Below are positions 15,584-23,249 of a stretch of DNA of 37,801 bases, piece by piece. Origin of the DNA: an uncultured Hungatella sp. (GTDB lineage: Bacteria > Bacillota > Clostridia > Lachnospirales > Lachnospiraceae). Within the stretch, counting starts at the first letter, position 1. Each line of letters begins with the position of its first letter. The DNA lies in assembly GCA_910586845.1 (NCBI GenBank), contig CAJUJV010000001.1:1-37801 (forward strand), given 5' to 3'. A model generated the notes under the pieces. That model had not been told where the DNA came from, did no database searches, and saw only the letters and a list, made by a program, of their open reading frames with translations. The position numbers and the translations under genes were made by a program.

Positions 15584-16600
15584 ATGAAGAAAATGAAACT
15601 TTATGGACTGGCAGGAGTAGCGGCACTGGCAGCGGTAGGCGGAACATTCGCATACTACAATGCATCTCAGACCTTCGTTAACCCATTTGATACTGAGAAT
15701 TACAGCACCGGTGCAACAGAGCAGTTCAACCCGGGCGACGGCCATGACTGGAAACCAGGCGCATTTGTGGATAAAAAAGTACTTGCTACGAATACCGGCG
15801 ATGGAAATGTATGGGTCCGTGTAAAGCTTGATGAGGTCTGGACCTTTGACGCAGGAGCAACAGATGCAACCAGTCTGGCGCTGGCGGCAGGTAATACAAA
15901 CTTTTTCCCGGGAAGCGAAACTACGGGTATTCAGGGATCATCTGTTGACGGCTTGGTAAACGGCGACGGTTCCGTTGTATATAAAAACCTTGTAACTGGA
16001 AATATTGTGACAACGGCTCCGACTGCTGAGGGTAGCTGGTGGTATTTTAATGCAGATGACGGTTACTACTACTATGCAAAAGCTCTGGTAAAAGATGAAT
16101 CCACTGTAGACCTGATGAACGGTTTAACTCTCTGTGAAGATACGGATATGGGACATTTCGTAGACAAAGGGTACTTTACTATCGGAGCTAAGAATCTTCC
16201 GTCAGATGAAGCAGCGAAATTACAACCGGAGTTAAAGGCTGACGGATCACTGGCTGACGGAGTCACTGGCTGGTATGAGTTAAATGCGGATGGTACGGTG
16301 CCGACAAAAGAAGTAACAACTGCAGATGGAGTTAAATCATGGGTGCCATGTACGAAAGATGGGGAAGATATTACCTTTGATGCTGACACACAGACCGTTT
16401 ACACTTATAAAGTGGATCATCTGGTAGGTAATGAGCAGGGTTATGCCAATGCTGATTACAAGCTGAACATTACCGTTGAGTTTGTCCAGGCAGACGAAGA
16501 GGCAGCTCAGGCGTTCCCGACCAATGATACAGTAACTGCATGGAGCTGGTATCCGGGAAAGAACGCCACAGTCGGTGACAACACCCCGGACGGCGAATAA
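15584..16600 (+). CDS. BsaA/TasA-like SipW-dependent matrix protein 4
   Basis: A 338-residue exported protein. Signal: MKKMKLYGLAGVAALAAVGG then TFAYYNAS, followed by FVNPFDTENYSTG. The mature domain begins QFNPGDGHDWKPGAFVDKKV with NTGDGNVWVRVKL, then DDGYYYYAKALV and a closing LNITVEFVQADEEA. Compared with protein 3 it carries extra loops around residues 95-150 and 210-270. I choose ATG 15584 because AGGGGAAAG lies 7 nt upstream; earlier in-frame ATGs at 15524 and 15563 have no such site. The 107-bp gap after it (16601-16707) is C-rich and holds no gene. Confidence 0.85.
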   Translation: MKKMKLYGLAGVAALAAVGGTFAYYNASQTFVNPFDTENYSTGATEQFNPGDGHDWKPGAFVDKKVLATNTGDGNVWVRVKLDEVWTFDAGATDATSLALAAGNTNFFPGSETTGIQGSSVDGLVNGDGSVVYKNLVTGNIVTTAPTAEGSWWYFNADDGYYYYAKALVKDESTVDLMNGLTLCEDTDMGHFVDKGYFTIGAKNLPSDEAAKLQPELKADGSLADGVTGWYELNADGTVPTKEVTTADGVKSWVPCTKDGEDITFDADTQTVYTYKVDHLVGNEQGYANADYKLNITVEFVQADEEAAQAFPTNDTVTAWSWYPGKNATVGDNTPDGE

Positions 16601-16707
16601 AACGGAGCTCAGGATTCCGGCAATAACAGGCGGCAATCCCCGCCCCAAAGCTGATATCCTATCATCCTAACCCCATCTATCAACACCCCAAACAGGACAT
16701 CTAACCG

Positions 16708-17235
16708 ATGAAGACACTCAAACACATAACCAATTTCTTAAGTATCATCGTATATGTCTGTATCATAGGGTTTCTGGCCATAGCGGCCCCCCTGGTATTG
16801 GGCTACCATCCTGTCGTTGTCCTCAGCGGCAGTATGGAGCCCACGTACCACGTGGGCAGCGTCATCTATTACAAGGCAGCTCCCTTTGATCAGATCAATG
16901 TAGGCGACCCCATTACATTCGTAGGCGCAGAAGGGGGAGTCATGGTAACCCACCGGGTGGTGGAGAAGGACGAGAGCGCCATGGCCTTCGGGACTGAAGG
17001 CGATGCCAACGACGGCAGGGATCCGGGTATGGTTCCCTACGCCAATGTAGTAGGCAAGGCAAGCAAGATCAGTATCCCCTACGGAGGATATTTTGTAAAT
17101 TACGGAAAACAGCCCTTTGTCATAGGGATCATGGTCGTGATCCTGCTGGCAGGAACCATAGTGGACCATCTGGCAAAGGATGAGGACGACAAGAAGAAAG
17201 AGAAAAAGCAGGAAGAACAGACAACGCAGCAGTAG
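16708..17235 (+). CDS. sipW: SipW-type signal peptidase I of the matrix island
   Basis: A 175-residue membrane peptidase. Transmembrane helix 1 (about 9-31) precedes LSGSMEPT (Ser42), then VTHRVV (His82 in place of Lys) and GDAND (Asp99). A second hydrophobic segment (FVIGIMVVILLAGTIV) and a charged KKKEKKQEEQ tail follow. This is the SipW/ER-type enzyme that matures TasA/BsaA-type precursors. It sits between four substrates upstream and one downstream. The ribosome site is weak (AGGA about 11 nt before ATG), so its level may be low relative to the subunits. Confidence 0.93.
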   Translation: MKTLKHITNFLSIIVYVCIIGFLAIAAPLVLGYHPVVVLSGSMEPTYHVGSVIYYKAAPFDQINVGDPITFVGAEGGVMVTHRVVEKDESAMAFGTEGDANDGRDPGMVPYANVVGKASKISIPYGGYFVNYGKQPFVIGIMVVILLAGTIVDHLAKDEDDKKKEKKQEEQTTQQ

Positions 17236-17271
17236 AATGCCGATAGGCCATATTGACAGGGAGAACAATAT

Positions 17272-18939
17272 ATGAGAAAAATAAAAATATTTATCGCAGG
17301 CTTGGCAGCTATGGCGGCGGCTGCAACGATTGGGGGAACCTGGGCAGTATGGACGCAGCAATTATTGGCCAAGAACGAATACATGACTGCAAAGTACAGT
17401 ACCTTTTTGCAGGAGGATTTCGAATCGCCTAAGGGATGGCTGCCGGGCGAGGAGACCAGAAAGGCAGTGTGGGTGAAGAATGAGAGCACCATTCCCATCA
17501 TTGCCAAGATTACCATGAACCAGAACTGGGTCCGCCGGGAAGACGTGACGGCTCTCCAGATCCCGGTTGCAGGCGGGGCGCCTGTGGAGCAGGTGGTGGC
17601 GAAGAAGGGCGAGATCCTGCCGTCAGTCTTCACAGGAGAAAACGGAAAAGAGTACGCAGCGGTCCTGAACTTTAACCGGGACGCTGTGGTGGTCCTTTCC
17701 GACAGCAGAGCCAGCGAACCGGGACTCCGGCTTGATATCCCCGAGGTATCGACTCTCCAGGAAGCCGTAGGCAAATGGCTCCTGGTATCGGAGACACCGG
17801 ACGAGACAGGCAATTATACATTTTATTACATGGGCATGGTACAGCCGGGAGACAGTACCCCCATCCTTTTATCCAGCGTCAGGATGAATCCTCAGCTGGA
17901 GACCACGGTTACAGGCAGCTACACGTATTTTGAGAAAGACGATACCGTAAGCGGCGGCTACAAGAAAGTCACTGTGGATACGGTCAATTCCAAATACGGT
18001 TATGACAGCAGTACCTTTACTCTCAGTGTCAACATGCAGACCGTGCAGGCTACCAAGGGCGCGGTGGAGACTATTTTCCGGTCCAGCAAAATCACGGACT
18101 ACATCGCCGGCTATATCGCAGGCAGCGGCGTGTATGAGGCGGACTCTGTGAAGACATTGTATTTCGAAGAAAACAACGGCATCATGAGCTACGCTCCCTA
18201 CCGGACCTCAGACGGCAAGGTGGAGGAAGGCAACTGGTTCATGAGCTTTACTAATATGGTTCCGGGCGGAGTTTATAAGGATAAGCTTCTGATCGAGAAC
18301 AACAGCTATAAGACGTACAGCCTTTTCATGCGGATCAAACCCAGGACGGATGCGGAGCAGAAAAATGATCCGCGCAAGGATGAACTGCTGGAGAAGATCG
18401 CCATGAAGGTCTATTACAGGGACCAGCTGATCTATGACGGCAAGGTTACGGGCTATCACTATTCCGGAAGCGGCAATGAGGATATGCAGGGCCTGGTTCC
18501 TCTGGGAGTCTATGGGCGCAACCGCAAGGAAGAGATCCGGGTGGAGCTGGTGCTGGATCCGAATCTGGGGCTCAACGACGACGGCAGTTACAGGTACGCC
18601 GACGTTCTCACCAAGATCGACTGGGAGTTCATGGTTCAGGAGAGCATATCGCCGGGCGGAGATGACGACGATGACGATGATGACGACCGTCCGGGCAGAC
18701 CCGGCAGGCCTACCACGGATATCCCCGACGAGCCGGTGCCCCTGACCTACGTGGACGTACCCGGCAGTGATGTGCCCCTGACGATTCTGCCTGATCCGGA
18801 AGTGCCTCTGTCATTTATGGTTCCCCGGACAGGAGACGATTTCCCTGTAGTGCCTCTGGCAGTGACGGCGGTGGTCAGCCTTCTGTTGATGGCGGGATTC
18901 GGTATCCTGGGGTTCGGAAAAAAGAAAAAGGCGGAATAA
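17272..18939 (+). CDS. SipW-dependent, sortase-anchored matrix protein (VPRTG)
   Basis: A 555-residue surface protein. The SipW-type signal (basic MRKIKIF, hydrophobic core, GGTWAVWTQQ) leads into a BsaA-like domain (EDFESPKGWLPGEETRKAVWVKNES, shown here as blocks FESPKGW, LPGEE, VWVKNES). A second domain covers about 260-460 (MVPGGVYKDKLLIENNS, WEFMVQES). Then come an Asp run, a Pro-rich stretch (RPGRPGRP, PDEPVPLTYVDVPGSDVP), and a C-terminal sorting signal: VPRTG, a hydrophobic segment VVPLAVTAVVSLLLMAGFG, and GKKKKAE. It is probably the wall anchor or base of the fibre. The sortase gene starts 3 bp after its stop. AGGGAGAA precedes the ATG. Confidence 0.85.
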   Translation: MRKIKIFIAGLAAMAAAATIGGTWAVWTQQLLAKNEYMTAKYSTFLQEDFESPKGWLPGEETRKAVWVKNESTIPIIAKITMNQNWVRREDVTALQIPVAGGAPVEQVVAKKGEILPSVFTGENGKEYAAVLNFNRDAVVVLSDSRASEPGLRLDIPEVSTLQEAVGKWLLVSETPDETGNYTFYYMGMVQPGDSTPILLSSVRMNPQLETTVTGSYTYFEKDDTVSGGYKKVTVDTVNSKYGYDSSTFTLSVNMQTVQATKGAVETIFRSSKITDYIAGYIAGSGVYEADSVKTLYFEENNGIMSYAPYRTSDGKVEEGNWFMSFTNMVPGGVYKDKLLIENNSYKTYSLFMRIKPRTDAEQKNDPRKDELLEKIAMKVYYRDQLIYDGKVTGYHYSGSGNEDMQGLVPLGVYGRNRKEEIRVELVLDPNLGLNDDGSYRYADVLTKIDWEFMVQESISPGGDDDDDDDDDRPGRPGRPTTDIPDEPVPLTYVDVPGSDVPLTILPDPEVPLSFMVPRTGDDFPVVPLAVTAVVSLLLMAGFGILGFGKKKKAE

Positions 18940-18942
18940 AGT

Positions 18943-19761
18943 ATGAAACGGCTTTTTAGGGTTCTTTTTGCGGCGGCCTGCGTGGTCTGCGCAGGTTCCC
19001 TGGTGCTTCTCCTGGGCTATTACCGGTCAGGCCGGGAAGGCAGCCAGGAGTATGCCGGGCTGATCCGGCGCGCAGTATCCATAAGAAAGGACGCAGAGCA
19101 GCCTGATCAGCAGTTGGATCGGAATACAGATAAGAATCAGCAGGCGGAGATTAAAAATCCGCCTGCCCTTTTTGTGGATTTTGAAGAACTGCAGAGTATA
19201 AAGGCGGATATAGAGGTATGGATCGATTTTCCCGGCGAGAATATCAGCTGCCCCGTGGTTCAGGGGGAGGACAACTCTCACTATCTCAAATATACCTTCG
19301 AGGGAACCCGCAACGGGTCAGGGTGTATTTTCGCCGACTGCCGCAATGAAGGCCTTCTCACAGATGACAACACGGTCATCTACGGCCACAACATGAGGAA
19401 CGGTTCCATGTTCGGGCTGCTGAAGAGCTATCTGGAGCAGGAACACTATAAACAGTTCCCCTACTTTGATCTCTATATGCCCCAGGGGGTCTACCGCTGC
19501 CGGATCATCGCGGCCTGCCGCGTACTTGCCCGGGAGGAGAGCTACCCCACCCGGTTTTCCACCGAACTGGAGCGAAATCAGTTTATCGCAGGTATGAAGA
19601 ACCAGTGCCCCTATGCCATAGACCCGGATACCGCCGGGGAAGAGGTGCCGCTTGTCCCGGACGGAGAGGCGCCTCTGGTCATGCTCTCAACCTGCGTAGG
19701 CGGCGGCCAGTACCAATACCGGTTCGCGCTGCTGGCGGAGGCGGTGAAGGTGAGGGAGTAA
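18943..19761 (+). CDS. srtB: class B-like sortase
   Basis: A 272-residue membrane-bound transpeptidase. An N-terminal helix (about 6-27) and a linker precede the catalytic domain: the His of VIYGHNM (His149), the Cys of MLSTC (Cys251) and the Arg of YQYRF (Arg260). The HxN and STC spacing and the inserted helix before the Cys (ELERNQFIAGMKNQ) fit class B. Its probable substrate is the VPRTG-ending protein just upstream. It shares the operon; the gap is 3 bp. Class is inferred from motif spacing, and the sorting motif it recognises is inferred from proximity. Confidence 0.9.
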   Translation: MKRLFRVLFAAACVVCAGSLVLLLGYYRSGREGSQEYAGLIRRAVSIRKDAEQPDQQLDRNTDKNQQAEIKNPPALFVDFEELQSIKADIEVWIDFPGENISCPVVQGEDNSHYLKYTFEGTRNGSGCIFADCRNEGLLTDDNTVIYGHNMRNGSMFGLLKSYLEQEHYKQFPYFDLYMPQGVYRCRIIAACRVLAREESYPTRFSTELERNQFIAGMKNQCPYAIDPDTAGEEVPLVPDGEAPLVMLSTCVGGGQYQYRFALLAEAVKVRE

Positions 19762-19792
19762 AAGAGGGATTCCGTTCTTCCGTCACCTTCAG

Positions 19793-19820
19793 AAGCCCGG
19801 ACGCTCTGGGCGGCTTTTTT
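19793..19820 (+). terminator. terminator of the matrix/sortase operon
   Basis: AAGCCCGGA and the partly complementary CTGGGCGGCTT form a GC-rich hairpin followed by TTTTTT, 31 bp after the sortase stop. Confidence 0.7.
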
Positions 19821-19864
19821 CTGTTAGCAGTCTTCCTTTGTGAGTTTAGAATAATTTTGTCGTG

Positions 19865-20556
19865 TTATTCTGTAACATACATATTACTGTAAATATCCAA
19901 GATAGAATCCTTTGGGCGGTTAATACCTATATCTGTTAAGCGGATCTCTGTCTTACGCATTTGAGCTATGAACTGTGTAATGTCCTCGCCGACAGACTTT
20001 AGAACAGTTGTTTTCTGACCATCCCGTACCAGTTGAAACAAGCGGAATACATCCAGTCGGTGCTTTTTGATATCCCTTGAGTTTACATGGATCCCTTCGG
20101 CCTTTTTGCCTTTCAGATCCAGCCATGCTTTCATTTTCAGAGGAATTATATGCTCTGCATCCAATATGGAAATACCATCGGTAACGGTTCGTCATCGATA
20201 TGTAGCGGCATAAGATGTGTGTCTGGTTGTAAGACCACCTCTCTCTGCGGTCGTGAAAATAACTCGATCATTTTGGGATAAGCTGGATTTATCGGATCTA
20301 TGAAACGATAGAACTCGGGCTTGCCGTTGCTGCGCTGTCTGGCCTGATAGCCGCCGGTCTCGATAAATAGCCAGAAGGCTTTCGCAAAATCCGTAGTCAG
20401 AGCTTCGATCGTCAGCACCATGTCGATATCAGCGGTCTGCCTGAAATCAAGGCCTGCCTCGTTCATCAGAAGGTCACAGGCAAAGCCGCCGATCACCGTA
20501 TACTGATCCTTAAAATTACTGAAATGTTCCCGAAATATACGGGTGCCGTTTACCAT
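19865..20556 (-). pseudogene. AbiEii-like nucleotidyltransferase, frameshifted
   Basis: The minus-strand frame from 20556 encodes FREHFSNFKDQYTVIGGFACDLLM and TADIDMVLTIEAL, the GG...DxD core of the MNT/AbiEii nucleotidyltransferase fold, but stops at 20146. The remainder (DAEHIIPLKMKAWLDLKGK ... KHRLDVFRL) continues in a different frame to 19865. Around 20165-20170, loss of one base joins the halves: reading GGTATTTCCATATTGGATG as GISILD restores a continuous protein of about 228 residues. Its ATG has AGGAGAAAAT upstream and lies 11 bp after the HTH gene. In an AbiE-type pair this would be the toxin; here it is probably inactive, unless the base is a sequencing error or a phase switch. Confidence 0.7.
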
Positions 20557-20567
20557 TTGATTTTCTC

Positions 20568-21548
20568 CTATTCTTCCTCTTTGACAGGCAATTCATATTT
20601 TTCACGAATTTCATCCAAGCACATCTGAATCCGCTCGTTGGGATTGTTATCCATACTCAGTAGCAGGGAAATATCATCTACACAGGCATTTTTCGCCAAT
20701 ATAGCGGGGTCATAGGACCATATCTCAAAGACAGATCCGCCGAAATCTCCAAAATACTGTTCGGTACAAACAGCATCTGCCGGGATTTTCGCAGCAGTCT
20801 TTTTAGAAACAGCAATGGCACCATCCTGTTCATTTATGCTGATTATAGATTGCTGTGCCAGTGCCCGTATTCCACATATGACCTGTTTTTCGATCTGAAC
20901 TGGTGTTTTCACATAAAGAACCCGCTCCACAGGTGATTTCAGACGTTCATATCCCTTTTTCAAAAATTCCGGTTTCTCGTATGCCGGAGTGATCCATTTG
21001 TGTGTACCTTCCGCGTTTTGCGTGATCAAGCCAGAAGCAGTAAGATCATTGATAGCTCTCGTACAAGTTGCTTTTGAGAGGGAAAGAGCTTTTGCGATCT
21101 GTGTCAGATTTACAGGCTCTGTACTTTGAACATAGTATAAATACAAAAAGACGAGCTGTGTTCCTGGAGCCATTTTATCGGCAATTACCGTTTTCGCCTT
21201 AAACTGTTCACGGAAGGAACACCCCCAAAACGGAAAGTATACCTGCTGAGACATGGAAACGAAAGGAATGTGATTTTCTATCAAGTTTCGCCTCTGCAAC
21301 GCAGTTAAATTTTCCAGACCCAGCGCACAGGGAATTGTACATATTTCCTGAAACTTCTTTAGCTGCTTTTTTAATGCAGGCAGCCGCCGGGAAGGATCCT
21401 TTGGAGTCAAAATGATACATTGGTTTTGCCCCCAGATCAGTAGTTGCGGTGCATATCCATCCCGGATATAATAAGGCGTATTATCCACATAGCGGTATTC
21501 TGTCTCTGTAATATCCGAACCGAATACCGATTTAAGAAAAGATAACAT
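20568..21548 (-). CDS. winged-helix regulator, probable AbiEi-like antitoxin partner
   Basis: A 326-residue cytoplasmic protein. A winged helix-turn-helix lies at about 145-200 (VNLTQIAKALSLSKATCTRAINDLTASGLI) between an N-terminal domain with LLIWGQNQCIILTPKDP and a C-terminal domain (VLYVKTPVQIEKQVICGIRALAQQ). It precedes the nucleotidyltransferase by 11 bp, the usual order of antitoxin then toxin in AbiE-type pairs. Start 21548 has TAGGAGGTTTTC upstream; a longer frame to 21641 lacks a ribosome site. The family assignment is inferred from domain type and gene order. Confidence 0.65.
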   Translation of the reverse strand: MLSFLKSVFGSDITETEYRYVDNTPYYIRDGYAPQLLIWGQNQCIILTPKDPSRRLPALKKQLKKFQEICTIPCALGLENLTALQRRNLIENHIPFVSMSQQVYFPFWGCSFREQFKAKTVIADKMAPGTQLVFLYLYYVQSTEPVNLTQIAKALSLSKATCTRAINDLTASGLITQNAEGTHKWITPAYEKPEFLKKGYERLKSPVERVLYVKTPVQIEKQVICGIRALAQQSIISINEQDGAIAVSKKTAAKIPADAVCTEQYFGDFGGSVFEIWSYDPAILAKNACVDDISLLLSMDNNPNERIQMCLDEIREKYELPVKEEE

Positions 21549-21706
21549 ATTTAGAAAACCTCCTATGTATCCCTCTATTGTTTCACTGTTAATTTTGATT
21601 ATACCGTTGCAGATGAAATGTGTAAAGTAAATATGAAACAAGGAAAGCAGAGTATCAGGGTATTCTTCTAAAACCTACCAGAAAATAGAATTCGGAAAGT
21701 CTCTGG

Positions 21707-22807
21707 TCATGCTCTGGATCTGAATCGATATTTCCCTTTTCCATGTCCGGATACCGGTTCGATGACTCCTTTTTCTGCCATCTCCTTCAGAAGCTCGGAC
21801 GCTCTGGATGGCTTAATATCAATGACTTCCATCACATCCGAGCGCCCAAAGATCATTTGATCCGGAAATGCCTCACGAATCTTAAGAATGTGACTCGCGG
21901 TTTTTGGCTGAAATTCTGTCTCAATGTCCGGTTTTATATCTTTAATGTCTGGTTTTTCTGTCTCAATGTCCGGTTTTCTTATTTCCCTGAACATGCCGCT
22001 GATGTGCAATGTCCGGTTATGAAGAGGATGAGTCTCGTCCAGCAAAAGATTTCTCAGAAATAATTCCAGAAATTCCGTCGTCTCGTGAATGCCGTTTTTC
22101 AGATCATTATAGTTTGCCCGAACAAGAGAGTTCCGGAAATACCATGCATGTTCAGCGAAAATATCGTTTGTTACGTCAAAGCCAAGGGTGCGCAGATATT
22201 TGATAAAAAATACGGCGGTTGTTCTCGTGTTGCCCTCGGCAAATACATGGATCTGCCACAGTCTCGAAACAAATATTGCCAGGTGACGGATAATCTCATC
22301 CATTGTGAGATTTCGATAGGAGTACTGTCTCTCTTCGGAAAAATCATAATCCAGTGTCGCCCGCAGTTCCGTGGCGCTTCCATAAAGCACCGTCGCTCCA
22401 TCAAGCACCCATTCCCTTTTTGTGATGTTAAAATCCCGGATACGGCCTGCATGAGAATAGATTCCGCTAAACAGTTTTCTGTGGATAGAAAGATATTCGC
22501 CAGGGGTAAAACTAAAGGCTTTCTCAGATAAGAGTGCTGCGATTCTGGCGGAAACCTTGTCAGCCTCCTCGGTACGGTCCTCCGCCTCACAGGCAGGATT
22601 CTCTTCATAATAAGTCTGCAGAAGCGCATTTGCCTCTTCAAAAGATATTTCGCCCTCGATATTGCGGAGGGCAGTGTGAACCAGGTATTCAGATGTTTTT
22701 AACCCGTCAACAGCCTGCAGGCCGATGGCTGTGTGCCATGCATATCGTTTATCCCGCTTATTCGGTTCGGATTCTTTGATATATTCTTTAAAAGGATCTG
22801 TTTTCAC
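21707..22807 (-). CDS. Fic-domain protein with C-terminal winged helix
   Basis: A 366-residue cytoplasmic protein. The Fic core contains IHVFAEGNTRTTAVF with catalytic His187. The loop matches HxFx(D/E)GN but has T-R-T in place of the common G-R-x-x-R end, a variant that occurs in the family. Upstream are SIHRKLFSGIYSHAGRIRDFNI and YGSATELRATLDYDF. The C-terminus (FGRSDVMEVIDIKPSRASELLKEMAEKG) is a winged helix, suggesting self-regulation. Between them is an in-frame 14-residue repeat (PDIETE units, DNA copies at 21914-21935 and 21956-21977). Fic enzymes transfer AMP to protein hydroxyls; the target here is unknown. The first residues include a helix that could be inhibitory, but the classic S/TxxxE-G/N motif is not clear. 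Confidence 0.85.
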   Translation of the reverse strand: MKTDPFKEYIKESEPNKRDKRYAWHTAIGLQAVDGLKTSEYLVHTALRNIEGEISFEEANALLQTYYEENPACEAEDRTEEADKVSARIAALLSEKAFSFTPGEYLSIHRKLFSGIYSHAGRIRDFNITKREWVLDGATVLYGSATELRATLDYDFSEERQYSYRNLTMDEIIRHLAIFVSRLWQIHVFAEGNTRTTAVFFIKYLRTLGFDVTNDIFAEHAWYFRNSLVRANYNDLKNGIHETTEFLELFLRNLLLDETHPLHNRTLHISGMFREIRKPDIETEKPDIKDIKPDIETEFQPKTASHILKIREAFPDQMIFGRSDVMEVIDIKPSRASELLKEMAEKGVIEPVSGHGKGKYRFRSRA

Positions 22808-23129
22808 TCTATAACACCTCTCTGCTGCCTTATTGTCTCTGTAGGGACACTCACTGCATGGTATCTCTATTATAATACTTCTGTATCTGATTGCAAGGCG
22901 ATTTGTATCTCATCAACACTGTGACGATAGTGTAGTGTAAACGGTATCTACTGTTTACCCGGTCTCTCTTGTTTCGCCTCTCGAAAATGAATTTACTGTT
23001 AATTCTTCGTGTATAATATTGTTTTTTTCGTGCAGATAGCATATACTGTAGTCATCAGAAGGAAATATCGCGGGGGTATATCATTATGCCCTGGGAACAT
23101 GGGCAGGAACAATGAAAGGAGATGGCTAT
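22808..23129. other. intergenic region, divergent promoters and an inverted repeat
   Basis: 322 bp without a supported gene. It contains a -10-like TATAAT at 23012-23017 on the plus strand (no good -35), and an inverted repeat GTAAAC-10-GTTTAC at 22937-22958 that could be an operator. The AT content is higher than in flanking genes. Nothing else is visible. Confidence 0.4.
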
Positions 23130-23249
23130 ATGGCTGGCTCTACTACAAACATCAGCATCCGTATGGATTCAGACCTGAAAGCGCAGGCAGACAGCGCCCG
23201 TATTATATTAAATCTTTGGGCAGAGACGGCGGCGTGTATGTCCGCGTAG
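23130..23249 (+). pseudogene. RelB/DinJ antitoxin N-terminal stub
   Basis: ATG 23130, with AAAGGAG upstream, starts MAGSTTNISIRMDSDLKAQA, the typical N-terminus of RelB/DinJ antitoxins (ribbon-helix-helix strand and first helix). After about 21 codons similarity ends and the frame runs 18 codons through unrelated sequence to a stop at 23249. A deletion has joined the antitoxin start to the inside of an ATPase gene. No toxin gene is present nearby. Confidence 0.65.

Noticed and set aside
22937..22958. GTAAAC-10-GTTTAC repeat as an attachment site
   Set aside because: No integrase nearby and no second copy noticed; it is kept only as a possible operator.
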